From: Candidatus Aminicenantes bacterium UBA6072
GTDB lineage: Bacteria; Acidobacteriota; Aminicenantia; UBA2199
Reading direction: 5' to 3'
NCBI GenBank assembly: GCA_002436105.1
Contig: DIXU01000012.1
Coordinates: forward strand, 1-64,000
DNA length: 64,000 bases
Numbering within the stretch: the first letter of the stretch is position 1; every line of letters begins with the position of its first letter. This document shows positions 26,371-33,625 of the stretch, one piece after another. Below the pieces are notes generated by a model. It was not told the DNA's origin. It saw nothing but the letters and a program-made list of their open reading frames with translations, and made no database searches. The position numbers and the translations under genes were made by a program.

Positions 26371-26599
26371 TTGAGGGACGGTGCGTATTTATATGTTTTT
26401 ATGGGGTGAATGGCAAGCGCTTGCGGGGGGAACTGTTGGTGCGACTGAAGGATTTGGCGGGGCTCACCTACAAGGAGATCTCGCAATTGCCCGAATTCTC
26501 CGCTATCAAGCAATATTCGCAGGCCTAGTTGCATATGGATGCCAAAAGGCGGCTGGCAGAAAAATGGTGGCTAAAGTCACAAAGTCAAGCACCGTCCCC
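26371..26599 (+). mobile_element. RAYT-derived deleted element, REP-A family (copy 2)
   Basis: The element runs from TTGAGGGACGGTGC to GCACCGTCCCC, so its ends are inverted. Between 26406 and 26528 an uninterrupted frame encodes the C-terminal helix-turn-helix of a second RAYT lineage (LVRLKDLAGLTYKEISQLPE…) and ends in TAG. The catalytic part is absent. It is the best-preserved of four related fragments in the window. Confidence 0.75.
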
Positions 26600-26603
26600 A
26601 TTT

Positions 26604-26689
26604 ACGTTTTGAAGATTTTATCTTTTTTCCTGATTTAGTGAATGAGAGTTGCAGCGGCGCGCAAAGTCACAAAGTCAAGCACCGTCCCC
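26604..26689 (-). repeat. REP-A block, inverse copy
   Basis: This is the reverse complement of the block at 21133-21211: a REP-A end at 26663-26689 and an inner stretch containing GAAGATTTTATC and CCTGATTTAGTGAATGA. It directly abuts the DUF1232 coding region. Confidence 0.65.
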
Positions 26690-26706
26690 AATTACCCAAG
26701 CTGCTG

Positions 26707-26940
26707 ATGGCGATCGTCCGCGATTACAAAACGGGCGCATACAAGAAGATCCCGCGCTGGTCGGTCGCCGTCATCGCCTTTGCCCTTTTGTACGTGTTGA
26801 ATCCCTTCGACATCATCGCCGATTTCATCGCCATCATCGGGTTTCTCGATGATGCGGCCGTAATTGCCGTCTGCCTGCTGCTGGTGGAGAAGGACCTTAA
26901 CGAATACCGGGAGTGGAAAATCGCCCGCCTGCCTGGCTGA
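26707..26940 (+). CDS. DUF1232 membrane protein, probably 5'-truncated by a repeat
   Basis: A 77-residue protein with the DUF1232 core: IPRWSVAVIAFALLYVLNPFDIIADF, then AIIGFLDDAAVIAVCL. This family (YkvA-like) is a small membrane protein of unknown role. Family members usually have a longer N-terminal region; here the REP-A end stops 17 bases before ATG 26707, and no good ribosome binding site is visible. An in-frame ATG at 26638 would begin inside the repeat. I infer that the insertion removed the native 5' end. Confidence 0.7.
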   Translation: MAIVRDYKTGAYKKIPRWSVAVIAFALLYVLNPFDIIADFIAIIGFLDDAAVIAVCLLLVEKDLNEYREWKIARLPG

Positions 26941-27160
26941 CAGGGTTTCGCGGACGGACATAGAAGGCCCGACCGCTTGCACTCCGGTGCCAGGTCTTGC
27001 AGTATTGCTTTTGGACGCCATTGGGTGATGATGCCTGCAATTTTGCATGCGATTTTTCAGCAGGAGTAGCAGTTCCCGCCACCACCTTTGCCCCTTGAAC
27101 TGACTCAATCATCCCAATTGCATATTAGCAAGAAACGTCCGTCGAGGTCCTATGGACATT

Positions 27161-27934
27161 TTATTCTTCCTGCTCTTTCTTATTGATTTCGCCTGAAAAA
27201 CCTGATGCCAGAATACCTGCAGGCAGGGCAAACAGGCCAATGCCCAAGATGGCGATCGTGCCACCCAGGATTTTGCCGAAAAGTGTAACCGGGGATATTT
27301 CACCGTTGCCGATGGTGGTCAGGGTAGCTGTCCCCCACCACAAGGCAGCCGGAATGCTGGAGAATTTGTCGGGTTGAGCTTCGCGCTCAATAAAGTACAT
27401 CAGGCTTGAGGATAAAACCAAAAAAATGAGAACCGAGAAAATGGTGATCAGCAGCTCTTCTTTCTTTTCCTGAAAAACATTTTTGATGACTCGCAGTGAT
27501 TTGAAATAGCGGCCTACTTTCAGCAGGCGGAATATGCGGAACAGACGCAGGGCGCGTAGGAAGCGCAGGTCGAAGGGGATTATCATTGGCAGATAGAACG
27601 GAAGGATGGCCAGCAAGTCGATGATCGCCATCGGGGTGAATAAAAATCTTGTTCGGCCCCAAAGCGAATGTTTGAATCTGGGATTTTCCGTACTGCTCCA
27701 TAGCCGAAGAAGATATTCAACCGTGAAGATCAGAACGGAAAAAACCTCGAACCAACGGAAAAATGATCGATAATGCAGGTAGAGTGATTCCTCGGTTTCG
27801 AGGATCACGGCCAGCACGTTCAAGAAGATCAGCACCATCAGGGACAGATCGAGCTTTCGCTCCAGCTTGCTCTCCGGCTTGCTCTCGATCCCCGTGCCAT
27901 CCAGGAGCTCATAGATTTTTTTTCGCATTCTCAT
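27161..27934 (-). CDS. Voltage-gated cation channel with atypical filter
   Basis: A 257-residue six-helix channel. S1-S3 lie at about 30-115. The S4 segment has arginines every third position (R124, R127, R130, R133, R136), typical of a voltage sensor. S5 is at about 160-182, the pore helix at 193-205, the filter TTIGNG at 206-211, and S6 at 222-247. Potassium channels normally carry TVGYG; here the tyrosine position is asparagine (AAC codon), so selectivity may differ. It is an inner-membrane protein and appears monocistronic. Confidence 0.85.
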   Translation of the reverse strand: MRMRKKIYELLDGTGIESKPESKLERKLDLSLMVLIFLNVLAVILETEESLYLHYRSFFRWFEVFSVLIFTVEYLLRLWSSTENPRFKHSLWGRTRFLFTPMAIIDLLAILPFYLPMIIPFDLRFLRALRLFRIFRLLKVGRYFKSLRVIKNVFQEKKEELLITIFSVLIFLVLSSSLMYFIEREAQPDKFSSIPAALWWGTATLTTIGNGEISPVTLFGKILGGTIAILGIGLFALPAGILASGFSGEINKKEQEE

Positions 27935-28303
27935 TTTAATTCTCTCAAATCGTTTCCCGGTCAGTTTTTAGATTTATCAAATTCACGGATTTTTAGCAAT
28001 ACTCGATTTACCTAATTCAGGGACGGTAATTCGGGGAAAGTGCTTGATTTTTTTGCACAACTCATTTTTTCGTCTTCTTTTCATGCAGATACATCGGTCC
28101 CAGCGAGTATATCCTGATATCGGCAAACCCGGTCAGCCCATTGCCCCAGAAATCACATTTGCATATAAACGAGCACCATCCTCAAGGCCGATAACTTTAC
28201 AATTGAGACCTGACCCCAAGGCTCCTTGACCCCAAGGTTCCTCGTGAGATATTTTTTAGAAACTTATATTTATTGCATATCCAGCAAAAAGGAGATTGGC
28301 AGC
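27935..28303. other. Intergenic region with degenerate repeat traces
   Basis: A decayed REP-A trace (AGGGACGG…AAAGTGCTTGATTTTTTT, about 28018-28052) and a GAGACCTGACCCC motif (28206-28218) are visible, followed by the ribosome binding site of the next gene. I see no gene. Confidence 0.5.
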
Positions 28304-29740
28304 ATGAAAAAAGCACTATGGATCGCGGCCCTGGCCGCACTCGCCGTGAGCCCCGCCCTCTGGGGCCAGACCATCACCGTAACTTCGCCCACAGCGAGCA
28401 CAGACTGGTGCATGGGCGATCCCTGCACGGTCACCTGGACGATTTCCGGCACTGTGCCGGCCAACGTAGCCATCCGCCTGCGCCGTGACGGCGCGCCGAA
28501 CAGCGAAGCCGCCGCCTGGAACCTCACGGGCAGCACGGCCACCGCCGCCGGGACCTATTCCGCCAGCGTCCCCGAAACGCTTCCGGCAGGCAGGTACTAC
28601 ATCCGCGTCAAGGCATCGGATACCATACAGGACGACAGCCCTGCCTTCGATGTCATCGCCTGTACCCCCGCCGGGTCCATCCGCGTGACCTCGCCCGATG
28701 CCGACGATTCCTGGCAGCGCGGCTCCCGTCATACCGTCACCTGGACCAGTTCGGGAACGGTGTCAGGCACGGTGTCCATCCGCCTGCGCCGGGAAGGGGC
28801 GCCGGCGAGCGAACCCGCCGTTCATAGTTTCACCGGCAGCACCGCCAATGACCGGAGCGAGCCCATTGACATTCCCGACTCCATACCCGAAGGCAGGTAT
28901 TACATCCGCGTCAAGGCTTCGGATACGATATCCGGCGACAGCGCCGTCTTCTCCATCACGAAATTCCTGGTCGCCACGATTGTCACCCCCCTATTGACCA
29001 TCGACCAATACGACCTGGCGTTTACCGGCGCCGGCCTCGAATATGGCCCGGATCGAGGGTTTCTTATCGCCAATATAAAGAACCAAGGTACCGCTCTGGT
29101 CGACCGCGACGTCAACTTTTCGGTGGTGTTCCCTGAGATGGTCCGCGACGGCGCCCGGCAGTTCACTCACCACCTGTATATCCCGCCCGGCCAGGAAAGG
29201 AGGATGGTGGTCATGACCATCCCCGAGAATCAGATCCCCCTCAGATCCGGGATGCTGGTCCGCGTTACCATCGACGGCCCCCTTTCCCAGATTCCCGAGA
29301 CGAACGAGGACAACAACACCCGCGAGATTCGGGTCGCAAAGCTGGATTTCGAATTCCGGGCTCCGCAGAGCAGTCTGCAGCTCTCCAAACTCTACATGCA
29401 GGGCGGCGACGATTTCCGGGTGAGGTTCCAAATCAAAGTACTGCACAACATGAACAGCGTCGTCCGCAATGTCCATGTCCACTGGACGCTCTCCGGCCCC
29501 GATGGGCCGATTTGCGACTACAACCACATATTCGCAGAGGTCCCCCCAGGCTTCGGATATACAGTCTGGGAGGTAGACGAGAAATTCGGCAAGCAGGGGA
29601 GGCCGAACGCCCATTGGCCGGCATTGCGCGAAGGGGTCACCTACCGCGTCAGCGCCGGCATCACTGATCCAGGTGATGATTTTTACGAAGTGAACCCCGC
29701 CAACGACTCGGCAACATTCACCTTCAGCTTCCCGGACTAA
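28304..29740 (+). CDS. Secreted double-KNH plus CARDB protein
   Basis: A 478-residue exported protein with signal peptide MKKALWIAALAALAVSPALWG. Two KNH/Kre9-like beta domains follow in tandem: ITVTSPTASTDWCMGDPCTV to DDSPAFDVI, and IRVTSPDADDSWQRGSRHTV to GDSAVFSI. They share the segments GRYYIRVKASDTI. A CARDB-type domain comes next (FLIANIKNQGTALVDRDVNF to NEDNNTREIRV) and then a last ~130-residue beta-rich domain of similar style. GGAG lies nine bases above ATG 28304; an in-frame upstream ATG at 28226 has no site. It is paralogous to 7613-8404. A surface or extracellular adhesin-like role is inferred. Confidence 0.78.
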   Translation: MKKALWIAALAALAVSPALWGQTITVTSPTASTDWCMGDPCTVTWTISGTVPANVAIRLRRDGAPNSEAAAWNLTGSTATAAGTYSASVPETLPAGRYYIRVKASDTIQDDSPAFDVIACTPAGSIRVTSPDADDSWQRGSRHTVTWTSSGTVSGTVSIRLRREGAPASEPAVHSFTGSTANDRSEPIDIPDSIPEGRYYIRVKASDTISGDSAVFSITKFLVATIVTPLLTIDQYDLAFTGAGLEYGPDRGFLIANIKNQGTALVDRDVNFSVVFPEMVRDGARQFTHHLYIPPGQERRMVVMTIPENQIPLRSGMLVRVTIDGPLSQIPETNEDNNTREIRVAKLDFEFRAPQSSLQLSKLYMQGGDDFRVRFQIKVLHNMNSVVRNVHVHWTLSGPDGPICDYNHIFAEVPPGFGYTVWEVDEKFGKQGRPNAHWPALREGVTYRVSAGITDPGDDFYEVNPANDSATFTFSFPD

Positions 29741-29970
29741 AGCCCGATCAGCGATTGACAACCAGCGGGAGCGGCCTGCAGCGCGTCAGGGTTGACGCGG
29801 ATGACCGAGTTGAGCCCAAGCCCGCTGCGGTCGAGGGCCTCGATCCGTTCCAAATAGCCCTTCACGACATCGCGGATCGTGAAGCGGCCCGGCTCATAGC
29901 CTTGCCGCAGTTGAGCGATCGCGATTTCCTCCAGAAAGGAATTGCCCGCCGACGGCTGAAGCCGCTCCAT
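29737..29970 (-). pseudogene. Truncated amidase (GatA-like) remnant
   Basis: This 77-codon frame matches only the N-terminus of amidase-signature enzymes: FTIRDVVKGYLERIEALDR, then LNSVIRVNPDALQAA. The catalytic Ser-cisSer-Lys region, normally several hundred residues long, is missing. The frame stops at the convergent end of the KNH/CARDB gene. It therefore looks like the 5' stub of a deleted gene. Confidence 0.6.
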
Positions 29971-30006
29971 GCGGCAGGACGTGCGAAATTTTCCCTGCTT
30001 CTTTTT

Positions 30007-30109
30007 GGGGGCTAAGGGGACGGTGCTTGACTGTGTGACTTTGGCCTCAGTCCCATAGGGGGGCTAAGGGGACGGTGCTTGACTGTGTGACTTTGGCCTC
30101 AGTCCCATA
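30007..30109. repeat. Tandem duplication of a REP-A end (52-bp unit, two copies)
   Basis: Two copies with a 52-bp period, each containing CTAAGGGGACGGTGCTTGAC and TTTGGCCTCAGTCCCATA. The second copy supplies the last codons and stop of the zinc-ribbon gene on the minus strand. Confidence 0.75.
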
Positions 30110-30455
30110 GAATGCAAATCTCGAACCGGAGCGAAAGGTTGCCGCACCTGGGGCAGAGGATGCGAATTTCATCGGCATATGAATCGTTGACCATCCAGGG
30201 CTCCTCGCCCGGGAAATGCCGCTGCAACTTGGCCGGGCCCCAGGCGCCGGGATCGTCGGGCATCGTTAGCTTCATGCCGCACATGTGGCAGTGCTTGGGA
30301 AACTCCCCCTCCGGCTTTTTCTGCAAAATGACGATCTTTTTGCATTCCAGGCAGATGGCAAAGGAGTGATGGATGAACCCGTCCGTTACGCCGACCCAGA
30401 CGTCCTTCTTTCTGAATCCGCAGGGACAATTGAGTTCCAGGCCGTAACCGGGCAT
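30099..30455 (-). CDS. Small multi-CxxC zinc-ribbon protein
   Basis: A 118-residue cytoplasmic protein with four cysteine pairs: CPCG, CLECKK, CHMCG and CPRCG. This suggests two zinc-ribbon sites. I recognise no family. ATG 30455 is chosen because GGGAG lies about seven bases upstream; the frame extends to 30554 through a repeat without a site. The final codons (…CILWD) are provided by the 52-bp tandem repeat, so the native C-terminus may have been altered by insertion. Confidence 0.6.
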   Translation of the reverse strand: MPGYGLELNCPCGFRKKDVWVGVTDGFIHHSFAICLECKKIVILQKKPEGEFPKHCHMCGMKLTMPDDPGAWGPAKLQRHFPGEEPWMVNDSYADEIRILCPRCGNLSLRFEICILWD

Positions 30456-30480
30456 CTTTTTTCTCCCAGGGGGCACCTTG

Positions 30481-30545
30481 GTGTCAGGTCTTACATTATA
30501 ACAAATCAATTGATAGGAAAAGTATAAACGTAAGACTTGACAACA
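30481..30545. mobile_element. Short palindromic RAYT-end element
   Basis: About 65 bp with RAYT-type ends facing each other: GTGTCAGGTCTTACATTATA on the left and GTAAGACTTGACAAC on the right. It looks like two terminal repeats brought together by deletion (a REPIN/MITE-like form). It lies upstream of the zinc-ribbon gene at 30455. Confidence 0.6.
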
Positions 30546-30591
30546 ATTCTCCATAAAATCCTGGCTTGGGGCTTCGTGACCGCGTTGGTCA

Positions 30592-30612
30592 TCCCTGTCA
30601 CGAATTGACAGG
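30592..30612. promoter_or_regulatory. Hairpin upstream of the 173-residue gene
   Basis: CCCTGTC and GACAGGG form a perfect 7-bp inverted repeat around a seven-base loop, 22 bases above ATG 30635. It could act as an operator or as a leader hairpin. Confidence 0.4.
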
Positions 30613-30634
30613 GTGGGCGGATTATCATGTTTGT

Positions 30635-31156
30635 ATGGAAAACGACTTAGGGAAACAACTTGGGCCGGTCATCAAGAGGCGGGGAAAGCATTTCTTTGTC
30701 ATCGAAGGGCGCGAGATCGGGCCGTTCCTGCACGATGAGGATGATCTCATCCTGGTCGGCCCGGATGTGCAAGCCGTTATGGGATCCATCAAGAGGGCAG
30801 GGGAAAAGCCGCGGCGTTGCGTCATTTGCATCTGGTTTTCCGAAGAAGACCGGCGCATCTTCTTCTCGGCGAACGGCGGCAAAACCCTGGAGGACGCCAT
30901 CGAGATCATCAACGCCGGCGACACCGACCAGGGGGTGGCGGCCGAGTACATGTATTTGCGAGCCCTGCTCGGTGAGCGGAAAATGGACTTCGAGCTGACC
31001 GGGCAGAGGTTCATCCAGCGCAACGGGAGGCATTACGACCAGTTGATCTGGCAGTCCACCGACGGGAAAAAGGGATCGATATTCTTCGACATTACCGGCT
31101 TTTTCGGCCTTTTCGCCGAGGAGATCGAGAAAATACTGGGGAAGCCGGGCGATTGA
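30635..31156 (+). CDS. Hypothetical protein, 173 residues
   Basis: A soluble protein with no signal peptide or membrane segment. Notable stretches are HFFVIEGREIGPFLHDEDDL, RRCVICIWFSEEDRRIFFSANGG and DQLIWQSTDGKKGSIFFDIT. I recognise no family. Start ATG 30635 (MENDLGKQ) is tentative; no clear ribosome binding site is present. GC content and codon bias match neighbouring genes. Confidence 0.6.
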   Translation: MENDLGKQLGPVIKRRGKHFFVIEGREIGPFLHDEDDLILVGPDVQAVMGSIKRAGEKPRRCVICIWFSEEDRRIFFSANGGKTLEDAIEIINAGDTDQGVAAEYMYLRALLGERKMDFELTGQRFIQRNGRHYDQLIWQSTDGKKGSIFFDITGFFGLFAEEIEKILGKPGD

Positions 31157-31254
31157 CAGGATCCAGAGGGCTGGACGAAAGGGGAGAGGTAGGGTATACA
31201 GGAAGAAAGGAGCCTTGAAAGAAAAAGGCAAAAGGAAAAAGGAAAAAGGCAAAA

Positions 31255-31770
31255 GTGAAGAAAGAGATCGACCCTTTGCTTGCTGCTAACAAGAACATTA
31301 ATACTGAGAGATCGTTTCAGCGTTCTTTTGTCCTGGCCGAAGCCAAAAAGGTCTTTGTCCAGGATTCGTCCTGGACGCAGCACGGCCCCAGCCATTGGCT
31401 GCAGGTGGAGAAGAACGCGGTCATGCTGGGGGAGCATACCCCGGGATGCGACCTGGAGGTCGCCAGGCTGTTTGCCCTGCTGCACGATTGCAAGAGGCAG
31501 AACGAGGGGAGAGACCCGGATCACGGCGCCCGGGCAGCGGATTTTGCTCAGGAGCTTTTCGACAAGGGGATGCTGCACCTGAATCACGGCCGGCTATCGA
31601 CTTTGAAGTTCGCCATGATCCATCACAACGGTGGGCAGGTAAGCGACGACCCGACCATCGGGGTCTGCTGGGACGCCGACCGCCTGGACCTGCCCCGCGT
31701 TGGCACGACGCCCGACAGCGAATTGCTCTCCACTCAATATGCCAGGGATTTGTTGAAGGCAAAACGGTGA
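31255..31770 (+). CDS. HD-domain phosphohydrolase-like protein
   Basis: A 171-residue HD-superfamily protein. The metal-binding pattern is visible: HGPSHW near residue 43, FALLHDCKRQ (the HD doublet), DPDHGARAADF, IHHNGG and DADRLDLPRVG. Such proteins hydrolyse nucleotides or other phosphoesters; the substrate is unknown. The start is uncertain. GTG 31255 sits at the edge of an A/G-rich repeat (AAAAGGAAAAAGGCAAAAG) that also occurs near 38630, so the native 5' end may have been replaced. Confidence 0.72.
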   Translation: MKKEIDPLLAANKNINTERSFQRSFVLAEAKKVFVQDSSWTQHGPSHWLQVEKNAVMLGEHTPGCDLEVARLFALLHDCKRQNEGRDPDHGARAADFAQELFDKGMLHLNHGRLSTLKFAMIHHNGGQVSDDPTIGVCWDADRLDLPRVGTTPDSELLSTQYARDLLKAKR

Positions 31771-31864
31771 GCAGGTTTTCTGACTGTCTTGAACAAGAAA
31801 ATATCGATTATTTCGGCAATCTGTTTCCGATTTGTATAATATTATAGGCATTTATAACCAATAT

Positions 31865-31898
31865 CAACAAAATACTCAATGCACTGAGTAATTTGTTG
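31865..31898. promoter_or_regulatory. Operator-like inverted repeat at the DUF4143 gene
   Basis: CAACAAAATACTCA (31865-31878) and TGAGTAATTTGTTG (31885-31898) pair at 13 of 14 positions around a six-base loop. The right arm overlaps the -35 box TTGACA (31896-31901). Its position suggests a repressor site, and its low GC content argues against a terminator. Confidence 0.55.
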
Positions 31899-31924
31899 AC
31901 ATTTCATGATCACCATGGTAATGT
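31896..31924 (+). promoter_or_regulatory. Promoter of the DUF4143 ATPase gene, near-leaderless
   Basis: TTGACA (31896-31901) and TAATGT (31919-31924) are 17 bases apart, with seven bases to ATG 31932. The -35 box is perfect and the -10 box matches four of six. Confidence 0.55.
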
Positions 31925-31931
31925 GCTGGGC

Positions 31932-33152
31932 ATGAGCGAATTCGTCAGGAAAGATTACTTCGCCCGGCTGAAGCAAGGGCTGACCGGCAGACCGAACTTG
32001 ATCCAGGTCATCGTGGGGCCGCGCCAGGTCGGCAAGACAACGCTGGCCCTGCAATTGAAAAAATCCTGGGACGGCCCGAGTTTCTATCACAGCGCCGACT
32101 TGCCGAGCGCGCCGGACCCGTTCTGGCTGGAGGAACGCTGGCAGGAATGCCGCGCCTCCCTGCCGGCTGCGGGCCGCGAATGCCTGCTGATCCTGGATGA
32201 AGTGCAGAAGATCCCCCGCTGGAGCGAAGTGGTCAAGAAAATGGCCGACGAAGATCGCATCGCCCGCCGCGCCATAAGGACCGTTCTGCTGGGCTCATCC
32301 TCGCTGCTGATGCAGAAAGGACTCATCGAAAGCCTGGCCGGCCGCTTTGAGCTTCATCGGCATTTCCACTGGTCATACGGCGAATGTAGGGAATATTTCA
32401 GGCTCAGCCTGGACGAATACCTCTTTTTCGGCGGTTATCCCGGCGCCCTGCCTCTGCGCGGAGACGAAGCGCGCTGGGGGCGGTACGTCCGCGACTCCTT
32501 GATCGAGTCGGTGCTCGGAAAGGACGTGCTGCTCATGGCCCCGGTCGCCAAGCCGGCCCTGCTGCGACAGGTTTTCAGCTTGTGCCTGGCCCATCCCGCG
32601 GAGATCATCAGCTACCAGAAGATGATCGGCCAGCTCCGCGACGCCGGCAACACGGTGACGGTCGCATCCTACATCCGCTTGCTGGCCGACGCGTTCCTGT
32701 TCGCTCCCCTGGAGAGATACAGCGGCAGCCGTGTCCGCCAGCGGGGCTCGATCCCCAAGATCGTGGTCCTGGACAACAGCCTGCTTGCGGCGACTTCAGG
32801 CAGGGCGTTCGCAGAGACGCGATCCGATCCTTCCGCATGGGGCAGGATCGTGGAGAACGCGGTGGGGGCGAAGCTCCACGAATGGCTGCAGGAGCGGGGC
32901 GGGCGGCTTTTCTATTGGCGACAGCGCCAGGACGAAGCGGACTATGTGCTTGAAGTCGGGGGCCGTCTCCTGGCGCTGGAAGTGAAGTCGGGGGTCCCGG
33001 GCAAATCACCGAACGGCTTGCGGCAGTTCGCCAATTCGCATCCTCGCGCCGAAAAAGTTCTGATTTCTCAATCCTCTGAAGCGGGAACTGCCGGGATTCG
33101 TCGTGTCGCCTTGGATGAGTTTTTCCTCGATCCCGGTTCCATAATGGGCTGA
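31932..33152 (+). CDS. AAA_14/DUF4143 ATPase
   Basis: A 406-residue protein of the ATP-binding AAA_14 plus DUF4143 type. Walker A is GPRQVGKTT (29-37) and Walker B LLILDEVQ (85-92). A sensor-like VLLGSSSLL follows. The C-terminal region ends in a nuclease-like motif (DEADYVLEVGGRLLALEVKSG) with the D…E-x-K spacing seen in DUF4143 proteins. Function is unknown; members are common, variable accessory genes. ATG 31932 is favoured by family N-terminus and by the promoter. It appears monocistronic with its own operator. Confidence 0.83.
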   Translation: MSEFVRKDYFARLKQGLTGRPNLIQVIVGPRQVGKTTLALQLKKSWDGPSFYHSADLPSAPDPFWLEERWQECRASLPAAGRECLLILDEVQKIPRWSEVVKKMADEDRIARRAIRTVLLGSSSLLMQKGLIESLAGRFELHRHFHWSYGECREYFRLSLDEYLFFGGYPGALPLRGDEARWGRYVRDSLIESVLGKDVLLMAPVAKPALLRQVFSLCLAHPAEIISYQKMIGQLRDAGNTVTVASYIRLLADAFLFAPLERYSGSRVRQRGSIPKIVVLDNSLLAATSGRAFAETRSDPSAWGRIVENAVGAKLHEWLQERGGRLFYWRQRQDEADYVLEVGGRLLALEVKSGVPGKSPNGLRQFANSHPRAEKVLISQSSEAGTAGIRRVALDEFFLDPGSIMG

Positions 33153-33388
33153 CGCTTTTTTCGCGTGTTCCCGCGTCTGCTTCATGTGCATCCGGCCATA
33201 CCGTCGCTATGTGACTGAGGCTGACCGGATGGATGCGAAACCTCCGGCAGGCAAGGCGATTTCAACGTTTTGAGGTGTGACCATTTTGTGACTGCTTTAT
33301 CCAAAAAATGGCGAAAAAAGACCTAAAAATGCGTCGATCACGTTTTTGAGGAGTTGTCGGAGATTGCCGATAAGAGAGAAAGAAAAAG

Positions 33389-33462
<74 letters not shown>

Positions 33463-33533
33463 ACCAAGGCAGTAATATAACATAGAATTAAAGGAAAATC
33501 AACTCAGACTTTAGATGTCAGACGTTAGACGTT

Positions 33534-33562
33534 AGACGTTAGACGTCAGACGTCTAACGTCT
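33534..33562. promoter_or_regulatory. Perfect 14-bp palindrome upstream of the sensor kinase
   Basis: AGACGTTAGACGTC and GACGTCTAACGTCT are exact reverse complements around a single A (33548). Left of it the 9-bp unit TTAGACG(TT) repeats in tandem from about 33511. It ends six bases before the -35 box at 33568, a suitable place for an activator or repressor. Confidence 0.55.
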
Positions 33563-33567
33563 CAATC

Positions 33568-33596
33568 TTGACAAAAACAGCCCTTCTGGCTACCAT
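33568..33596 (+). promoter_or_regulatory. Promoter of the sensor kinase-regulator operon
   Basis: TTGACA (33568-33573) and TACCAT (33591-33596) are 17 bases apart. Transcription would start near 33603. A GGAG at 33617-33620 then serves ATG 33626. Confidence 0.6.
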
Positions 33597-33625
33597 GGCT
33601 GAACAGGGGAAAAAACGGAGCCGCC

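Noticed and set aside
33160..33190. Possible terminator after the DUF4143 gene (CGCTTTTTTCGCG)
   Set aside because: The T-run lies inside the stem, not after it, so it is not a standard intrinsic terminator.
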